From NCBI GenBank assembly GCA_017306015.1, contig JAFKJK010000012.1, forward strand, positions 1-56,536: a stretch of DNA of 56,536 nt, written 5' to 3'. Within the stretch, counting starts at the first letter, position 1. Every line of letters starts with the position of its first letter. Made by a program: the position numbers and the translations under genes. Below the pieces are notes generated by a model. That model did no database searches. It was not told where the DNA came from and was given only the letters and a program-made list of their open reading frames with translations. This document shows positions 1 through 8,096 of the stretch, in pieces. The DNA comes from Propionibacteriaceae bacterium (GTDB lineage: Bacteria > Actinomycetota > Actinomycetes > Propionibacteriales > Propionibacteriaceae).

Positions 1-83
1 AGGTACCTGTCCCCAACGGTTCTTCACCGAGTCCGACCGCCACCCGTGAACCGCAGGTGCCTGTCCCCGACGGTTCAGGGGAC
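1..83. repeat. Two 22-bp direct repeats plus a hairpin downstream of rhaB
   Basis: Positions 1-22 and 55-76 carry the same 22-mer with two differences (core CCTGTCCCC followed by ACGGTTC). The second copy also forms a perfect 6-bp stem, GTCCCC (63-68) with GGGGAC (78-83), around a 9-nt loop. It lies just past the rhaB stop, so it could terminate the rha operon. Similar GGGGACAGG-type short repeats are known as REP-like sequences in other bacteria; that link is a guess. Confidence 0.5.
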
Positions 84-100
84 GAGGGAAGCTGCATGGG

Positions 101-1585
101 TCAGGCGGGATAGGCCCGGCGCTCGGCCGCGTCCCAGTCGGCGGGACTGAACGGCAGGACGCCGGGGCGGTACTCGACCAGGTCGCAGGACGCGATCGCG
201 ACCTGGCGCAGCGCCGTCCGGTCGCCGGCCAAGGCGCCACGCGCGCGGGCCTGGACGAGCAGGTTGCCCAGCGCGGTGCCCTCGGCCGGGCCGGCGACGA
301 CCGGCAGCCCGGTCGCTTCGGCGGTGAGCTGGCAGAGCAGCGTGTTCTGGCAGCCGCCGCCGACGATGTGGACGGTCCGCGCGTCGCGGCCGGCGAGTTC
401 GCAGGCCTTCGCGATCGTCCGCCGGTACGCCACGGCGAGGGAGTCGAGGATGCAGCGGGTGACCACGACCGGGTCCGCGCTGAGCTCCTGGCGGGTCTCG
501 GCCGCCATCGCGAGCAGCCGGCCCGGCATATCGCCCGGCGGCAGCAGTCGCGGATCGGTCATATCCAGCACGCAGGTGAGCCCGGGGAGTTCGGCCGCGG
601 CGGTCAGCAGCTCCAGCAGACTCGCGCGGACGCCGGCCGCCTGCCAGGTGCGGATGCTCTCGCTGAGCACCCAGAGCCCCATCACGTTCTTCAGGTAGCG
701 GACGGTGCCGTCGATGCCGAGTTCGTTGGTGAAGTCGGCGGCCCGGCTGGCCTCGGTGAGCACCGGCCTCTCGAGTTCCAGCCCGACCAGCGACCAGGTG
801 CCCGACGAGATGAACGCGAAGTCCGTGCTGGTCGCCGGCACCGCAGCCACCGCGGACGCCGTGTCGTGGCCACCGACGGCAATGACCTCAAGACGCCGGG
901 CCAGCAGCCCGTCCCGGGTCGGGCCGAGTACCGTCCCGGGCTCCACCAGCGGCGGCAGGACCCGGTCCAGCGGCAGTCCGTAGCGCCGCTGGAGGTGCTC
1001 GCAGGCCGCCCGCGACCAGGTTCGGGCAGCCACGTCCAGCAGGCCCGTGGTGGAGGCGATCGTCATCTCGGCGATCCCGGTCCCCGACAGCCAGTACGCC
1101 ATCAGGTCCGGCGTCAGCAGGACGGAGTCGACCGTGTCCCAGCGCGGGTCGCCGGCCGACGCGACCAGCTGGAAGATCGTGTTGAAGTTCATCACCTGCA
1201 GCCCGGCCGCGGCGTACAGGTCTGCGGCCGGGAGGCCGGCGAAGACCTCCTCCGGGACGCCTTGGGTGCGGTCGTCGCGGTAGTGGAACGGAAGTTCGAG
1301 GAGCTCCCCGGACGCGTCCAGTCGGCCGTAGTCGACGCCCCAGGTGTCCACGCCGACCGACTCCAGGGCTCCCCCGCTGGCCTCGATCGCAGCGTCCAGA
1401 CCAGCGCGGACGTCGGCGAACAGACGCGGTGCATCAGTGTGGATGCACCCGTCCGTCCCGTCGACGGGACCGTTCTCGAAGCGCGCGGTCTGCGTGAGCT
1501 CGAAGCGTCCGTCCTCCAGTCGGCCGAGGATCACCCGGCCGCTGGACGCGCCGAGATCCGCCGCCGCGAACCACCGGGCGCTCAT
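101..1585 (-). CDS. rhaB: Rhamnulokinase (FGGY family)
   Basis: A cytoplasmic FGGY carbohydrate kinase of 494 aa that phosphorylates L-rhamnulose to L-rhamnulose-1-phosphate. The N-terminal ATPase start (AADLGASSGRVILG, about residues 8-21), a GVDTWGVDYG segment near residue 80, GGHDTASAV near 240 and VGGGCQNTLLCQ near 410 fit RhaB, and the length is usual. It is the last gene of rhaI-rhaM-rhaB. Its ATG overlaps the rhaM stop in an ATGA arrangement and is preceded by GGAGGTGAG, so translation is probably coupled. The aldolase RhaD or a multifunctional equivalent is not in view. FGGY kinases are easily confused, but the neighbours settle the substrate. Confidence 0.93.
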   Translation of the reverse strand: MSARWFAAADLGASSGRVILGRLEDGRFELTQTARFENGPVDGTDGCIHTDAPRLFADVRAGLDAAIEASGGALESVGVDTWGVDYGRLDASGELLELPFHYRDDRTQGVPEEVFAGLPAADLYAAAGLQVMNFNTIFQLVASAGDPRWDTVDSVLLTPDLMAYWLSGTGIAEMTIASTTGLLDVAARTWSRAACEHLQRRYGLPLDRVLPPLVEPGTVLGPTRDGLLARRLEVIAVGGHDTASAVAAVPATSTDFAFISSGTWSLVGLELERPVLTEASRAADFTNELGIDGTVRYLKNVMGLWVLSESIRTWQAAGVRASLLELLTAAAELPGLTCVLDMTDPRLLPPGDMPGRLLAMAAETRQELSADPVVVTRCILDSLAVAYRRTIAKACELAGRDARTVHIVGGGCQNTLLCQLTAEATGLPVVAGPAEGTALGNLLVQARARGALAGDRTALRQVAIASCDLVEYRPGVLPFSPADWDAAERRAYPA

Positions 1586-2004
1586 CGCTCACCTCCAGAG
1601 AGTTCGCTCCCGAAAGGGACGTTCGCTCCCGGAATTTCGGGAGCGAACGTCCCTTTCGGGAGCGTTTCCGGGGAGGCGGCGGCGAGCTGGTCCTCCAGGT
1701 TGAAGACCTCCTCCAGGAACTCCCAGGACTCGTCGGGCGCGCCCTCGGTGGCGAACAGCCGGGACATCTCGGCCTGCCAGCGGGCGTTCACCTCGGTCGC
1801 CGCCACCCGTGCCTGGGCCGCCCCGAGGTCGTCGGACTCGACGTAGCCGACCAGCAGGCCGTCCGGTCGCAGGAACAGGGAGTAGTTGCGCCAGCCGGCG
1901 TCCCGGAGCACCACGAGCAGCTCTGGCCAGACCGCCGCGTGCGCGGCGCGGTAGTCGTCGAGCCGGGCGGGGTCGACGTGTCCGAGAAGGCAGTACCTGG
2001 CCAC
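1582..2004 (-). CDS. rhaM: L-rhamnose mutarotase with a repeat-derived tail
   Basis: Interconverts the alpha and beta anomers of L-rhamnose so that the sugar is available to RhaI. The protein has 140 aa, whereas RhaM is usually about 104. The family core covers about residues 1-108 (start MARYCLLGHV, then GWRNYSLFL and WEFLEEVFNL). The remaining 30 or so residues are encoded by the palindromic element at 1602-1664 and read like [19 protein letters not shown]. The start is GTG at 2004 behind GAGGAGAGG. The stop overlaps the rhaB start. The element probably inserted near the original stop codon and the reading frame was extended through it; the tail is unlikely to have a catalytic role. Confidence 0.88.
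   Translation of the reverse strand: MARYCLLGHVDPARLDDYRAAHAAVWPELLVVLRDAGWRNYSLFLRPDGLLVGYVESDDLGAAQARVAATEVNARWQAEMSRLFATEGAPDESWEFLEEVFNLEDQLAAASPETLPKGTFAPEIPGANVPFGSELSGGER
1602..1664. repeat. Dispersed long palindrome, copy 1, translated inside rhaM
   Basis: A near-perfect inverted repeat of about 60 bp. The arm reads CGCTCCCGAAAGGGACGTTC, then GCTCCCG, and the centre is GGAATTTC. Copies 2 (3418-3482) and 3 (14977-15036) are nearly identical. This copy lies in frame at the 3' end of rhaM and is translated as its C-terminal tail. It would form a very stable hairpin in either strand's RNA. Confidence 0.9.
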
Positions 2005-2096
2005 GATGCGCGTCCTCTCCTCACGGTGTCCGTCACCGAGATTGTGTCAGCGTCAGCGTCTCCCCGGGAACAGCTCTACAGGCAAAGATATCGATT

Positions 2097-3266
2097 TCAG
2101 GCGCCCCAGCCGGCCTGCGTCCCGCCGACGCGCTGCTCGGCGATCCTGGCCAGGTAGCCGGACGCGGCGAACGCGGCCATCGGGTCGGCGGGCAGGCCGC
2201 GGGACTCCCGCCAGCCGGCGAGGTTGGCGCGGACGTCGGTGTAGAAGGCGTCCATGAAGATCCCGTTCGCGCCCAGGACATCCCCGGCCGCCTGGGCCGC
2301 GGCCAGCGCCTCGTGGTCGACCAGCAGCGCCTTGGCGGTCATCTCCTGGACGTTGAGCACCGAGCGGATCTGGCCCGGGATCTTGTCCTCGACGTTGTGG
2401 CACTGGTCGAGCATGAACGCCACCGGCGAATCGGGCCCGTAGCCACCGCCGCGGACCACCTCGTAGATGATCCGGAACAACTGGAACGGGTCCGCAGCGC
2501 CGACGATCAGGTCGTCGTCGGCGTAGAAGCGGGAGTTGAAGTCGAAGGACCCAAGCTTTCCCAGCCGCAGCAGCTGCATGACGATGAACTCGATGTTCGT
2601 CCCGGGCGCGTGGTGGCCGGTGTCCAGGCACACCATCGCCTTCGGGCCGAGCGCAGCGCACTGCGCGTACGAGGTGCCCCAGTCGGGCACGTCGGTGTGG
2701 TAGAACGCCGGCTCGAAGAACTTGTACTCCAGCACCAGCCGCTGGTCATCACCGAGCCGGTCGTAGATGACGGCCAGAGACTCGGCCAGCCGGTCCTGGC
2801 GTCCCCTCAGGTCGGCCTGGCCGGGATAGTTCGAGCCGTCCGCGAGCCAGATCTTCAGGTCGCGCGAGCCGGTCGCGTCCATGATGTCGACGCACTCCAG
2901 GTGATGGTCGATCGCCTTGCGCCGGACGGCCGCGTCCACGTGGGTCAACGAGCCGAACTTGTACGCCTCGTCCTGGAACGTGTTGGAGTTGATCGTCCCC
3001 AGCGCCACCCCGAGATCGGACGCGTACGCGGCCAGCGCGGCGTAGTCGTCCACCTTGTCCCACGGGATGTGCAGCGCGACCGTCGGTGCCAGCCCGGTGA
3101 AGGCGTGCACCTGCGCGGCGTCGGCGATCTTCTCCCGCGGGTCGCGCGGCGTCCCGGGCGTTCCGAACACCTTGAACCTGGTCCCCGAGTTGCCGAACGC
3201 CCAACTGGGCAGCTCGATGGCCTGGACGGCCAGCTGGTCGGTGATGGTGGCGAAGGCAGTGGTCAT
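2097..3266 (-). CDS. rhaI: L-rhamnose isomerase (RhaI, Gram-positive/Pseudomonas type)
   Basis: Converts L-rhamnose to L-rhamnulose, the first committed step of the phosphorylative route. The protein has 389 aa and is a TIM-barrel xylose-isomerase-like enzyme. Metal-ligand-type segments are visible, such as LVLEYKFFEP (about 190), VCLDTGHHAPGTN (about 245), LGSFDFNSRFYADDDL (about 270) and LDQCHNVEDKI (about 320). It matches the roughly 390-aa Streptomyces/P. stutzeri subtype rather than E. coli RhaA. It is first in the minus-strand rhaI-rhaM-rhaB operon, with a LacI-like operator candidate upstream at 3323-3349. Confidence 0.93.
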   Translation of the reverse strand: MTTAFATITDQLAVQAIELPSWAFGNSGTRFKVFGTPGTPRDPREKIADAAQVHAFTGLAPTVALHIPWDKVDDYAALAAYASDLGVALGTINSNTFQDEAYKFGSLTHVDAAVRRKAIDHHLECVDIMDATGSRDLKIWLADGSNYPGQADLRGRQDRLAESLAVIYDRLGDDQRLVLEYKFFEPAFYHTDVPDWGTSYAQCAALGPKAMVCLDTGHHAPGTNIEFIVMQLLRLGKLGSFDFNSRFYADDDLIVGAADPFQLFRIIYEVVRGGGYGPDSPVAFMLDQCHNVEDKIPGQIRSVLNVQEMTAKALLVDHEALAAAQAAGDVLGANGIFMDAFYTDVRANLAGWRESRGLPADPMAAFAASGYLARIAEQRVGGTQAGWGA

Positions 3267-3322
3267 CTCGGGATCTTCTTCTCAGCTCGGCTCGTCATTC
3301 GGGCACCGCCTCCGTCGGCGGT

Positions 3323-3349
3323 TTGAAACGTTCCATGCGAACGATTCAA
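3323..3349. promoter_or_regulatory. Candidate LacI-type operator of the rha operon
   Basis: An inverted repeat with one mismatch in 11: TTGAAACGTTC, spacer CATGC, GAACGATTCAA. The left half alone, TGAAACGTTCCA, is itself close to the CG-centred TGnAACGTTnCA palindrome bound by many LacI-family repressors. On the minus strand a -10-like TAGGGT lies at 3353-3358, directly upstream, so a bound repressor would cover the rhaI start site. A small hairpin (about 3306-3322) lies in the leader. The regulator gene is not in the window. Confidence 0.6.
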
Positions 3350-3417
3350 GACCCTAGGATCCGCGGACGCCGGTGTCAACATCCCGCGTCGCCGCGCCAG
3401 CGGGCGCCGGGGACGAG

Positions 3418-3482
3418 TTCGCTCCCGAAAGGGACGTTCGCTCCCGAACTTTCGGGAGCGAACGTCCCTTTCGGGAGCGAAC
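3418..3482. repeat. Dispersed long palindrome, copy 2, in the rhaI-glyA intergenic region
   Basis: The same element as at 1602-1664 and 14977-15036, with centre CCCGAACTTTCGGG. It is followed by degenerate GGGAGCGAAC fragments to about 3535, which look like decayed partial copies. It sits upstream of the glyA promoter and of the rha operator, between divergent transcription units, so it is not acting as a 3' terminator here. Confidence 0.88.
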
Positions 3483-3571
3483 TTGCGGGTTCGGGAGCGA
3501 ACCTCCGGGCGGGAGCGAACGCCCGGTCGCGAGCGTTTGTGGGCGGCGGACGCCGGCGCGGGCGTCCTCGC

Positions 3572-3577
3572 TAGAGT
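3572..3577 (+). promoter_or_regulatory. Probable glyA -10 box TAGAGT
   Basis: TAGAGT fits the actinobacterial TANNNT -10. It lies 28 nt before the TTG start at 3606, leaving room for a short leader carrying the CAGGAGA ribosome-binding site at 3594-3600. Confidence 0.5.
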
Positions 3578-3605
3578 TGGGTCTCGCCGACCACAGGAGA
3601 GTCCG

Positions 3606-5051
3606 TTGATCGAAACCCCCAGCGCAGCGTCGTCCATCTACAACCAGCTCCTCGGCGTGATCGAGAGCATCGAGCCCCGCATCGCCGATGCCACCCGGGC
3701 CGAGTTGACCGACCAGCGCGCGTCCCTGAAACTCATCGCCAGCGAGAACTACGCCTCGCTCCCGGTGCTGCTGACGATGGGCACCTGGCTGAGCGACAAG
3801 TACGCCGAGGGCACCATCGGGCACCGCTTCTACGCCGGCTGCCAGAACGTCGACACCGTCGAGAGCGTCGCCGCCGAGCACGCGCGCGAGCTGTTCGGCG
3901 CCGAGTACGCCTACGTCCAGCCGCACTCCGGCATCGACGCGAACCTCGTCGCGTACTGGTCGATCCTCTCCCACCGCATCGAGAGCCCCGAACTGGAGCG
4001 CCTCGGCGCCAAGACCGTCAACGACCTGGCCGAGGACGACTGGGAAATCCTCCGGGCCACCTTCAACCAACAGCGCGTGATGGGCATGAGCCTGGACGCC
4101 GGTGGCCACCTCACCCACGGATTCCGGCACAACATCTCCGGCAAGATGTTCCGCCAGCACTCCTACGGGACGAACCCCGACACCGGGCTGATCGACTACG
4201 ACCAGTTGCTCGCCGATGCCCGCGAGTTCAAGCCGCTGATCCTGGTCGCCGGCTATTCCGCGTACCCGCGCCGGGTGAACTTCGCCAGGATGCGGGAGAT
4301 CGCGGACGCCGTCGGCGCCACCCTGTTCGTCGACATGGCCCACTTCGCCGGATTGGTCGCCGGCAAGGTGTTCACCGGCGAGGAGAACCCGGTCGGCTAC
4401 GCGGACGTGATCGCGTCCACCACCCACAAGTCGTTGCGCGGTCCCCGCGGCGGCTTCGTCCTGGCCACCGGCGAGTACGCACCTAGCGTCGATCGCGGCT
4501 GCCCGATGGTACTCGGCGGGCCGCTGTCCCACATCATGGCGGCCAAGGCGATCGCCTTCGCCGAGGCCAGGCAGCCGTCCTTCCAGAGCTACGCGCAGGC
4601 GGTCGCCGACAACGCCAAGGCTCTCGCCGACGGCCTGCTGCGCCGCGGCGTGAAGCTGGTCACCGGCGGCACCGACAACCACCTGGTGCTGATCGACGTC
4701 AGCCCGTTCGGTCTCACCGGCCGGCAGGCCGAGCCGGCGCTGCTGGAGTCGGGCATCGTCACCAACCGCAACTCGATCCCCCGCGACCCGAACGGTGCCT
4801 GGTACACCTCGGGCGTCCGGATCGGGACGCCGGCGCTGACCACCCGCGGCTTCGGGCCGGACGAGTTCGACCGCGTCGCCGAGCTGATCGCCGGCGTACT
4901 CAAGGCGACCACGCCGGTGACGGCCAGCAACGGCCAGCCCGGGAAGGCGAAGTACACGATCGCCGACGGTGTGGCCGAGCGGACGCGGGCGGCCGCCGCC
5001 GAGTTGCTGGACGCCAATCCGCTCTATCCGGGACTCGACATCGAACCCTGA
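3606..5051 (+). CDS. glyA: Serine hydroxymethyltransferase
   Basis: A cytoplasmic PLP enzyme converting serine and tetrahydrofolate to glycine and 5,10-methylene-THF. The TTG start at 3606 is chosen because AGGAGA lies 5 nt upstream and the product then begins IETPSAASS; a longer frame opens at 3483 but would be coding out of the palindrome remnants. The protein has 481 aa, the longer actinobacterial form. PLP lysine motif [13 protein letters not shown], substrate-side LIASENYAS near residue 40 and the [11 protein letters not shown] segment are all present. It is a monocistronic unit, divergent from the rha operon. Confidence 0.93.
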   Translation: MIETPSAASSIYNQLLGVIESIEPRIADATRAELTDQRASLKLIASENYASLPVLLTMGTWLSDKYAEGTIGHRFYAGCQNVDTVESVAAEHARELFGAEYAYVQPHSGIDANLVAYWSILSHRIESPELERLGAKTVNDLAEDDWEILRATFNQQRVMGMSLDAGGHLTHGFRHNISGKMFRQHSYGTNPDTGLIDYDQLLADAREFKPLILVAGYSAYPRRVNFARMREIADAVGATLFVDMAHFAGLVAGKVFTGEENPVGYADVIASTTHKSLRGPRGGFVLATGEYAPSVDRGCPMVLGGPLSHIMAAKAIAFAEARQPSFQSYAQAVADNAKALADGLLRRGVKLVTGGTDNHLVLIDVSPFGLTGRQAEPALLESGIVTNRNSIPRDPNGAWYTSGVRIGTPALTTRGFGPDEFDRVAELIAGVLKATTPVTASNGQPGKAKYTIADGVAERTRAAAAELLDANPLYPGLDIEP

Positions 5052-5163
5052 GCCCCGTGCCCAACCCCGACGGTCCCGCCGAGCGCCTCCCTTTCCGTCA
5101 TTCGCCACACCCTGGGTAGGGGCGTTTGGCGGGAACGGTGGCGCTCGACGGGAGCGGAGGGGA

Positions 5164-5181
5164 CCCAGCCGCGCGGCTGGG
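5164..5181. terminator. Palindrome between convergent glyA and the oxidoreductase
   Basis: CCCAGCCGC-GCGGCTGGG is a perfect 18-bp palindrome 12 bp beyond the stop of the minus-strand oxidoreductase and about 110 bp past the glyA stop. It could serve as a terminator for either gene. No clear T tract follows. Confidence 0.45.
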
Positions 5182-5193
5182 GACGGCCTCCGG

Positions 5194-6156
5194 TCAGCTT
5201 CGGCGGGCGGACGCCCGGATCGCCTCCAGGGTGCGCAGTTCGGCCAGGGTCCGCTCGTGATCGGCGGAGGCATCGCCACCACCGGAGCAGAGCTGGACGA
5301 AGCGCTCCACCTCGGGGCGCAGATCGAAGGCGGGGACGTCGAGGAGCTCCTCCTCGCGGACGCCGTCGAGCCTGGTCACCACCAGCGACCTCGGCGCCGG
5401 GATGTGGTCGATCACCAGCGTCCCCAGCTCTCCCTGGACCTCGCTCGGCACGTCGGACGCGGTGATCTTCGACCAGCTCAGGTCCGCGACGAACCCGTCG
5501 TGGACGGTCAGGGCGGCGCCGGCTCCGTCCGCGCCCCCGGGCAGGTCGATCCAGGCCGCCAGGACCCGCGACGGCTCGCCGAACAGGTCCACCAGCGCGC
5601 TCACGCAGTAGACGCCGAGATCGTTCAGGGCACCGCCGCCGAACGCCGGGTCGAAGATGTTCACCCGCTCCCCCGCCAGCACGAGGTCGTAGCGCGACGA
5701 GCGCTGCGAGTACCGCAGCGAGACCCGCCGGATCGGGCCGAGCGAGCCCAGCAGCTGGCGGACGCGGGCCGTCCCCGGGTCGTAGGCGGTGCGCATCGCC
5801 TCCAGCAGCACGGCTCCGGACGCCTCCGCAGCGTCGACCAGTTCGGCGAACGCGGACGCGTCCAGCGCCGCCGGCTTCTCCACCAGGACGTGCTTGCCGG
5901 CCCGCAACGCGGCCAGCGCCTGCTCGGCGTGGACGCTGTTCGGGCTGGCGACGTAGACCGCGTCCACCTCGTCTGAGGCGAGCAGCGCAACCAGGTCCGC
6001 GCTCGAGGACGTGGCGCCGATCTGCCGTGCAAACGCGTCAGCGCGCGCGCCGTCTCGCGAGTACGCGACCGCCAGCTCGGCGCCCGCGACCCGGGCGACC
6101 GCGTCCGCGAACTGCGTGGTGATCCAGCTGGTGCCAATGGTGGCGAACCTGATCAT
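5194..6156 (-). CDS. Gfo/Idh/MocA-family NAD(P)-dependent oxidoreductase
   Basis: A 320-aa sugar or cyclitol dehydrogenase-like protein. It has an N-terminal Rossmann start (MIRFATIGTSWIT), the SPNSVHAEQALAAL helix and the family VEKPAAL motif near residue 94, followed by the mixed alpha/beta substrate domain (GGALNDLGVYCV). GGGAGGGG precedes the ATG. The substrate cannot be assigned from sequence. It lies alone between convergent glyA and the DUF2207 gene, which reads in the same direction; the rhamnose genes nearby are on a separate transcript. Confidence 0.85.
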   Translation of the reverse strand: MIRFATIGTSWITTQFADAVARVAGAELAVAYSRDGARADAFARQIGATSSSADLVALLASDEVDAVYVASPNSVHAEQALAALRAGKHVLVEKPAALDASAFAELVDAAEASGAVLLEAMRTAYDPGTARVRQLLGSLGPIRRVSLRYSQRSSRYDLVLAGERVNIFDPAFGGGALNDLGVYCVSALVDLFGEPSRVLAAWIDLPGGADGAGAALTVHDGFVADLSWSKITASDVPSEVQGELGTLVIDHIPAPRSLVVTRLDGVREEELLDVPAFDLRPEVERFVQLCSGGGDASADHERTLAELRTLEAIRASARRS

Positions 6157-6235
6157 CCGTCCCCTCCCTGCCGAGTTGTCCGAGCGTCATCGAGCCGCCG
6201 GCCACCCACGTTCTCACACGTCGGAGGAATCGGCA

Positions 6236-7930
6236 TCAGCGGCTGAACAGCGTTCCCTGGACGGTGGTGATGAAGTGGTCGAGGGACGCCGGCAGGTCCG
6301 ACAGGTGCCAGGTGTCGGGGCCGTGGTACCAGTCCAGCTCGGTGGAGTCGGGCGTGTCGTCGTCGTCGGCCGCCGCCATCGCCCGCAGCCACCGGTCCGT
6401 CCCGCCGAGCACGACGGCGTACGGCAGGACCGCGGAGATCTTCCTGAACGCGTCCGGTCCGGCCAGGTTGGCGGTCGGGTGCGTCGCCAGGCTCGCCTGC
6501 AGCGCCGCGAGACCCGCGAGGACGGCCGAGCCCTTGGCGGTGCGCGCCGGCATCTCCCGGGAGATCGCCGTCAGGCCGAGGGCGACCAGCACCAGGGCGA
6601 TCCCCAGCAGGCCGAACGAGGTGAAGGCGGCCAGCAGCACGGCCGCGACCAGCGCGACAGCGAGCGCCACCCAGCCGACGGCCGCCCACGTGTTGCGGGT
6701 GGCGTCGGGACGCCGGGCGAACCAGCCCCGCTCGACCACCTCGTCGTACAGCTGGGACTGGACGTCGCCGATCACCGAGCCGATGCTGCCCTTCAGGTTG
6801 GACAGGCGCACCGGCTCGCCCTGGACGGGCGCGATCGCGTCCCGCAGGGTGTGTTCGTACGCCGCCAGGTCGGTGTCCCCGTCGAGCCGGGAGAAGGCCC
6901 AGTCGGTCGCGGCGTGCGTGGAGTCCTTCGGCAGCTCGGTGATCCGCAGGTTGCCGCGGACGGCGAGGTCCAGGATCGTCGCGGTGACGTCGATCGGGTC
7001 GACCCGCTCGTCGGCCAGCGTCCCCACCGCCCCGGGACGGACGCCTTCGAGCACCCGGAACTCGGTCTGCCCGGCGGCCACCGGCACGAAGTCGGCCACC
7101 TGAACCGGCTCGACCGCGCCGGTGAAATCCGTCCCGTACCTGCGGTGTGCCAGCCACAACCCGACACCGCCGAGGAGCAGCAGGCCGAGCGCAGTGGCGA
7201 GCGGCAGCGGGGCGACCGAGAACGCCCGGCCCAGCGTCCAGAGCTGCCGGACGTCGGAGTTCACCGCAACCTGTCCGGCGGGGAAGCCGAGCTCGACCAC
7301 CACGACGTCGTTCGCCCGGCTGCCGTTCTGCTGGAATGTCGGAATGGGGCTGTCGAAGGTTCCGCCGCTGTAGGAGCTGCAGTTGCCCGGCGCGTCGACC
7401 GGGCCGGCCTCGCAGTCGAGCTGGTCGAACTGGGTCGGGGCCGTGACGGTCGCGGTGAACTTCTGCACGGGGATGCTGAGGCCCTGCAGCAGCGGCCAGC
7501 GCACCACCGTGCCGCCGGTCGGCTCCTCGATGGCCGCGCCTCTGACCACGTAGGACAGGGCGAGTTCCCCGGTCAGTCCCTGGGTGGGGATGTCGACGGT
7601 GACGCCGGACGATCCCGTGCTGACGGTCGCGTTCACCGGCGTGTCACCGGCCTTCACCTGGACGTCGGAGACGGTGAAGCGGTACTCGGTGTCCCTGTTG
7701 GTCCGCTCGGTGGTGGCGAGCACCTGCTGGACGCTGGCCGGCGGCGTGCCGTCGAAGACCATCACCGCCTGGACGTGCAGAGTGCCGTCGAGGTCGATGC
7801 TCGCGGCGACGTCGTAGCTGGACAGCTGGCCGTCCGCCGCCCGGGCCGAAGATGCCGCGCCGAAGGCGACACCCGCCACGACCAGGAGTACGGCAGTCAG
7901 TCGTTTGACCGGTGTCAGGACGCTGGTCAT
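6236..7930 (-). CDS. DUF2207-type membrane protein
   Basis: A predicted membrane protein of 564 aa with unknown function. The start at 7930 (MTSVLTPVKRL) has GGGAGGG upstream and opens directly into a signal peptide ending near ARAADG; an in-frame extension to 8002 lacks these. The extracytoplasmic half (about 30-240) is beta-rich, then comes one TM near residue 250 (ALGLLLLGGVGLWLA), a cytoplasmic segment, a TM pair near 400-450 and a soluble C-terminal end with an Asp-rich stretch. This order is that of the DUF2207 family. It is divergent from the metallopeptidase gene at 8097. Confidence 0.8.
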   Translation of the reverse strand: MTSVLTPVKRLTAVLLVVAGVAFGAASSARAADGQLSSYDVAASIDLDGTLHVQAVMVFDGTPPASVQQVLATTERTNRDTEYRFTVSDVQVKAGDTPVNATVSTGSSGVTVDIPTQGLTGELALSYVVRGAAIEEPTGGTVVRWPLLQGLSIPVQKFTATVTAPTQFDQLDCEAGPVDAPGNCSSYSGGTFDSPIPTFQQNGSRANDVVVVELGFPAGQVAVNSDVRQLWTLGRAFSVAPLPLATALGLLLLGGVGLWLAHRRYGTDFTGAVEPVQVADFVPVAAGQTEFRVLEGVRPGAVGTLADERVDPIDVTATILDLAVRGNLRITELPKDSTHAATDWAFSRLDGDTDLAAYEHTLRDAIAPVQGEPVRLSNLKGSIGSVIGDVQSQLYDEVVERGWFARRPDATRNTWAAVGWVALAVALVAAVLLAAFTSFGLLGIALVLVALGLTAISREMPARTAKGSAVLAGLAALQASLATHPTANLAGPDAFRKISAVLPYAVVLGGTDRWLRAMAAADDDDTPDSTELDWYHGPDTWHLSDLPASLDHFITTVQGTLFSR

Positions 7931-8084
7931 CGGCGATTCCCTCCCAAGCTCACGGTTGCGCTGGCGCGCAGTGCCGCCGCCGAACCCAACTCGGCAGCCC
8001 ACAGCCTAGGGGTGAGCGGGGATCAGTGAACAGCGTGCGACCATCAGCAGCAATGAGGTGTGGTGGTCGCCTTGTCCCCGCCTC

Positions 8085-8090
8085 TAGGCT
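8085..8090 (+). promoter_or_regulatory. TAGGCT -10 box for leaderless transcription of the metallopeptidase
   Basis: TAGGCT ends 6 nt before the GTG at 8097, so the transcript should begin at or next to the start codon; no Shine-Dalgarno sequence is present. The same hexamer and spacing occur before five other genes in the window. Confidence 0.6.
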
Positions 8091-8096
8091 GGCGCC

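Noticed and set aside
3478..3605. N-terminal extension of GlyA from 3483
   Set aside because: The extra residues come from palindrome fragments and the promoter; TTG 3606 has a good ribosome-binding site and matches family N-termini.
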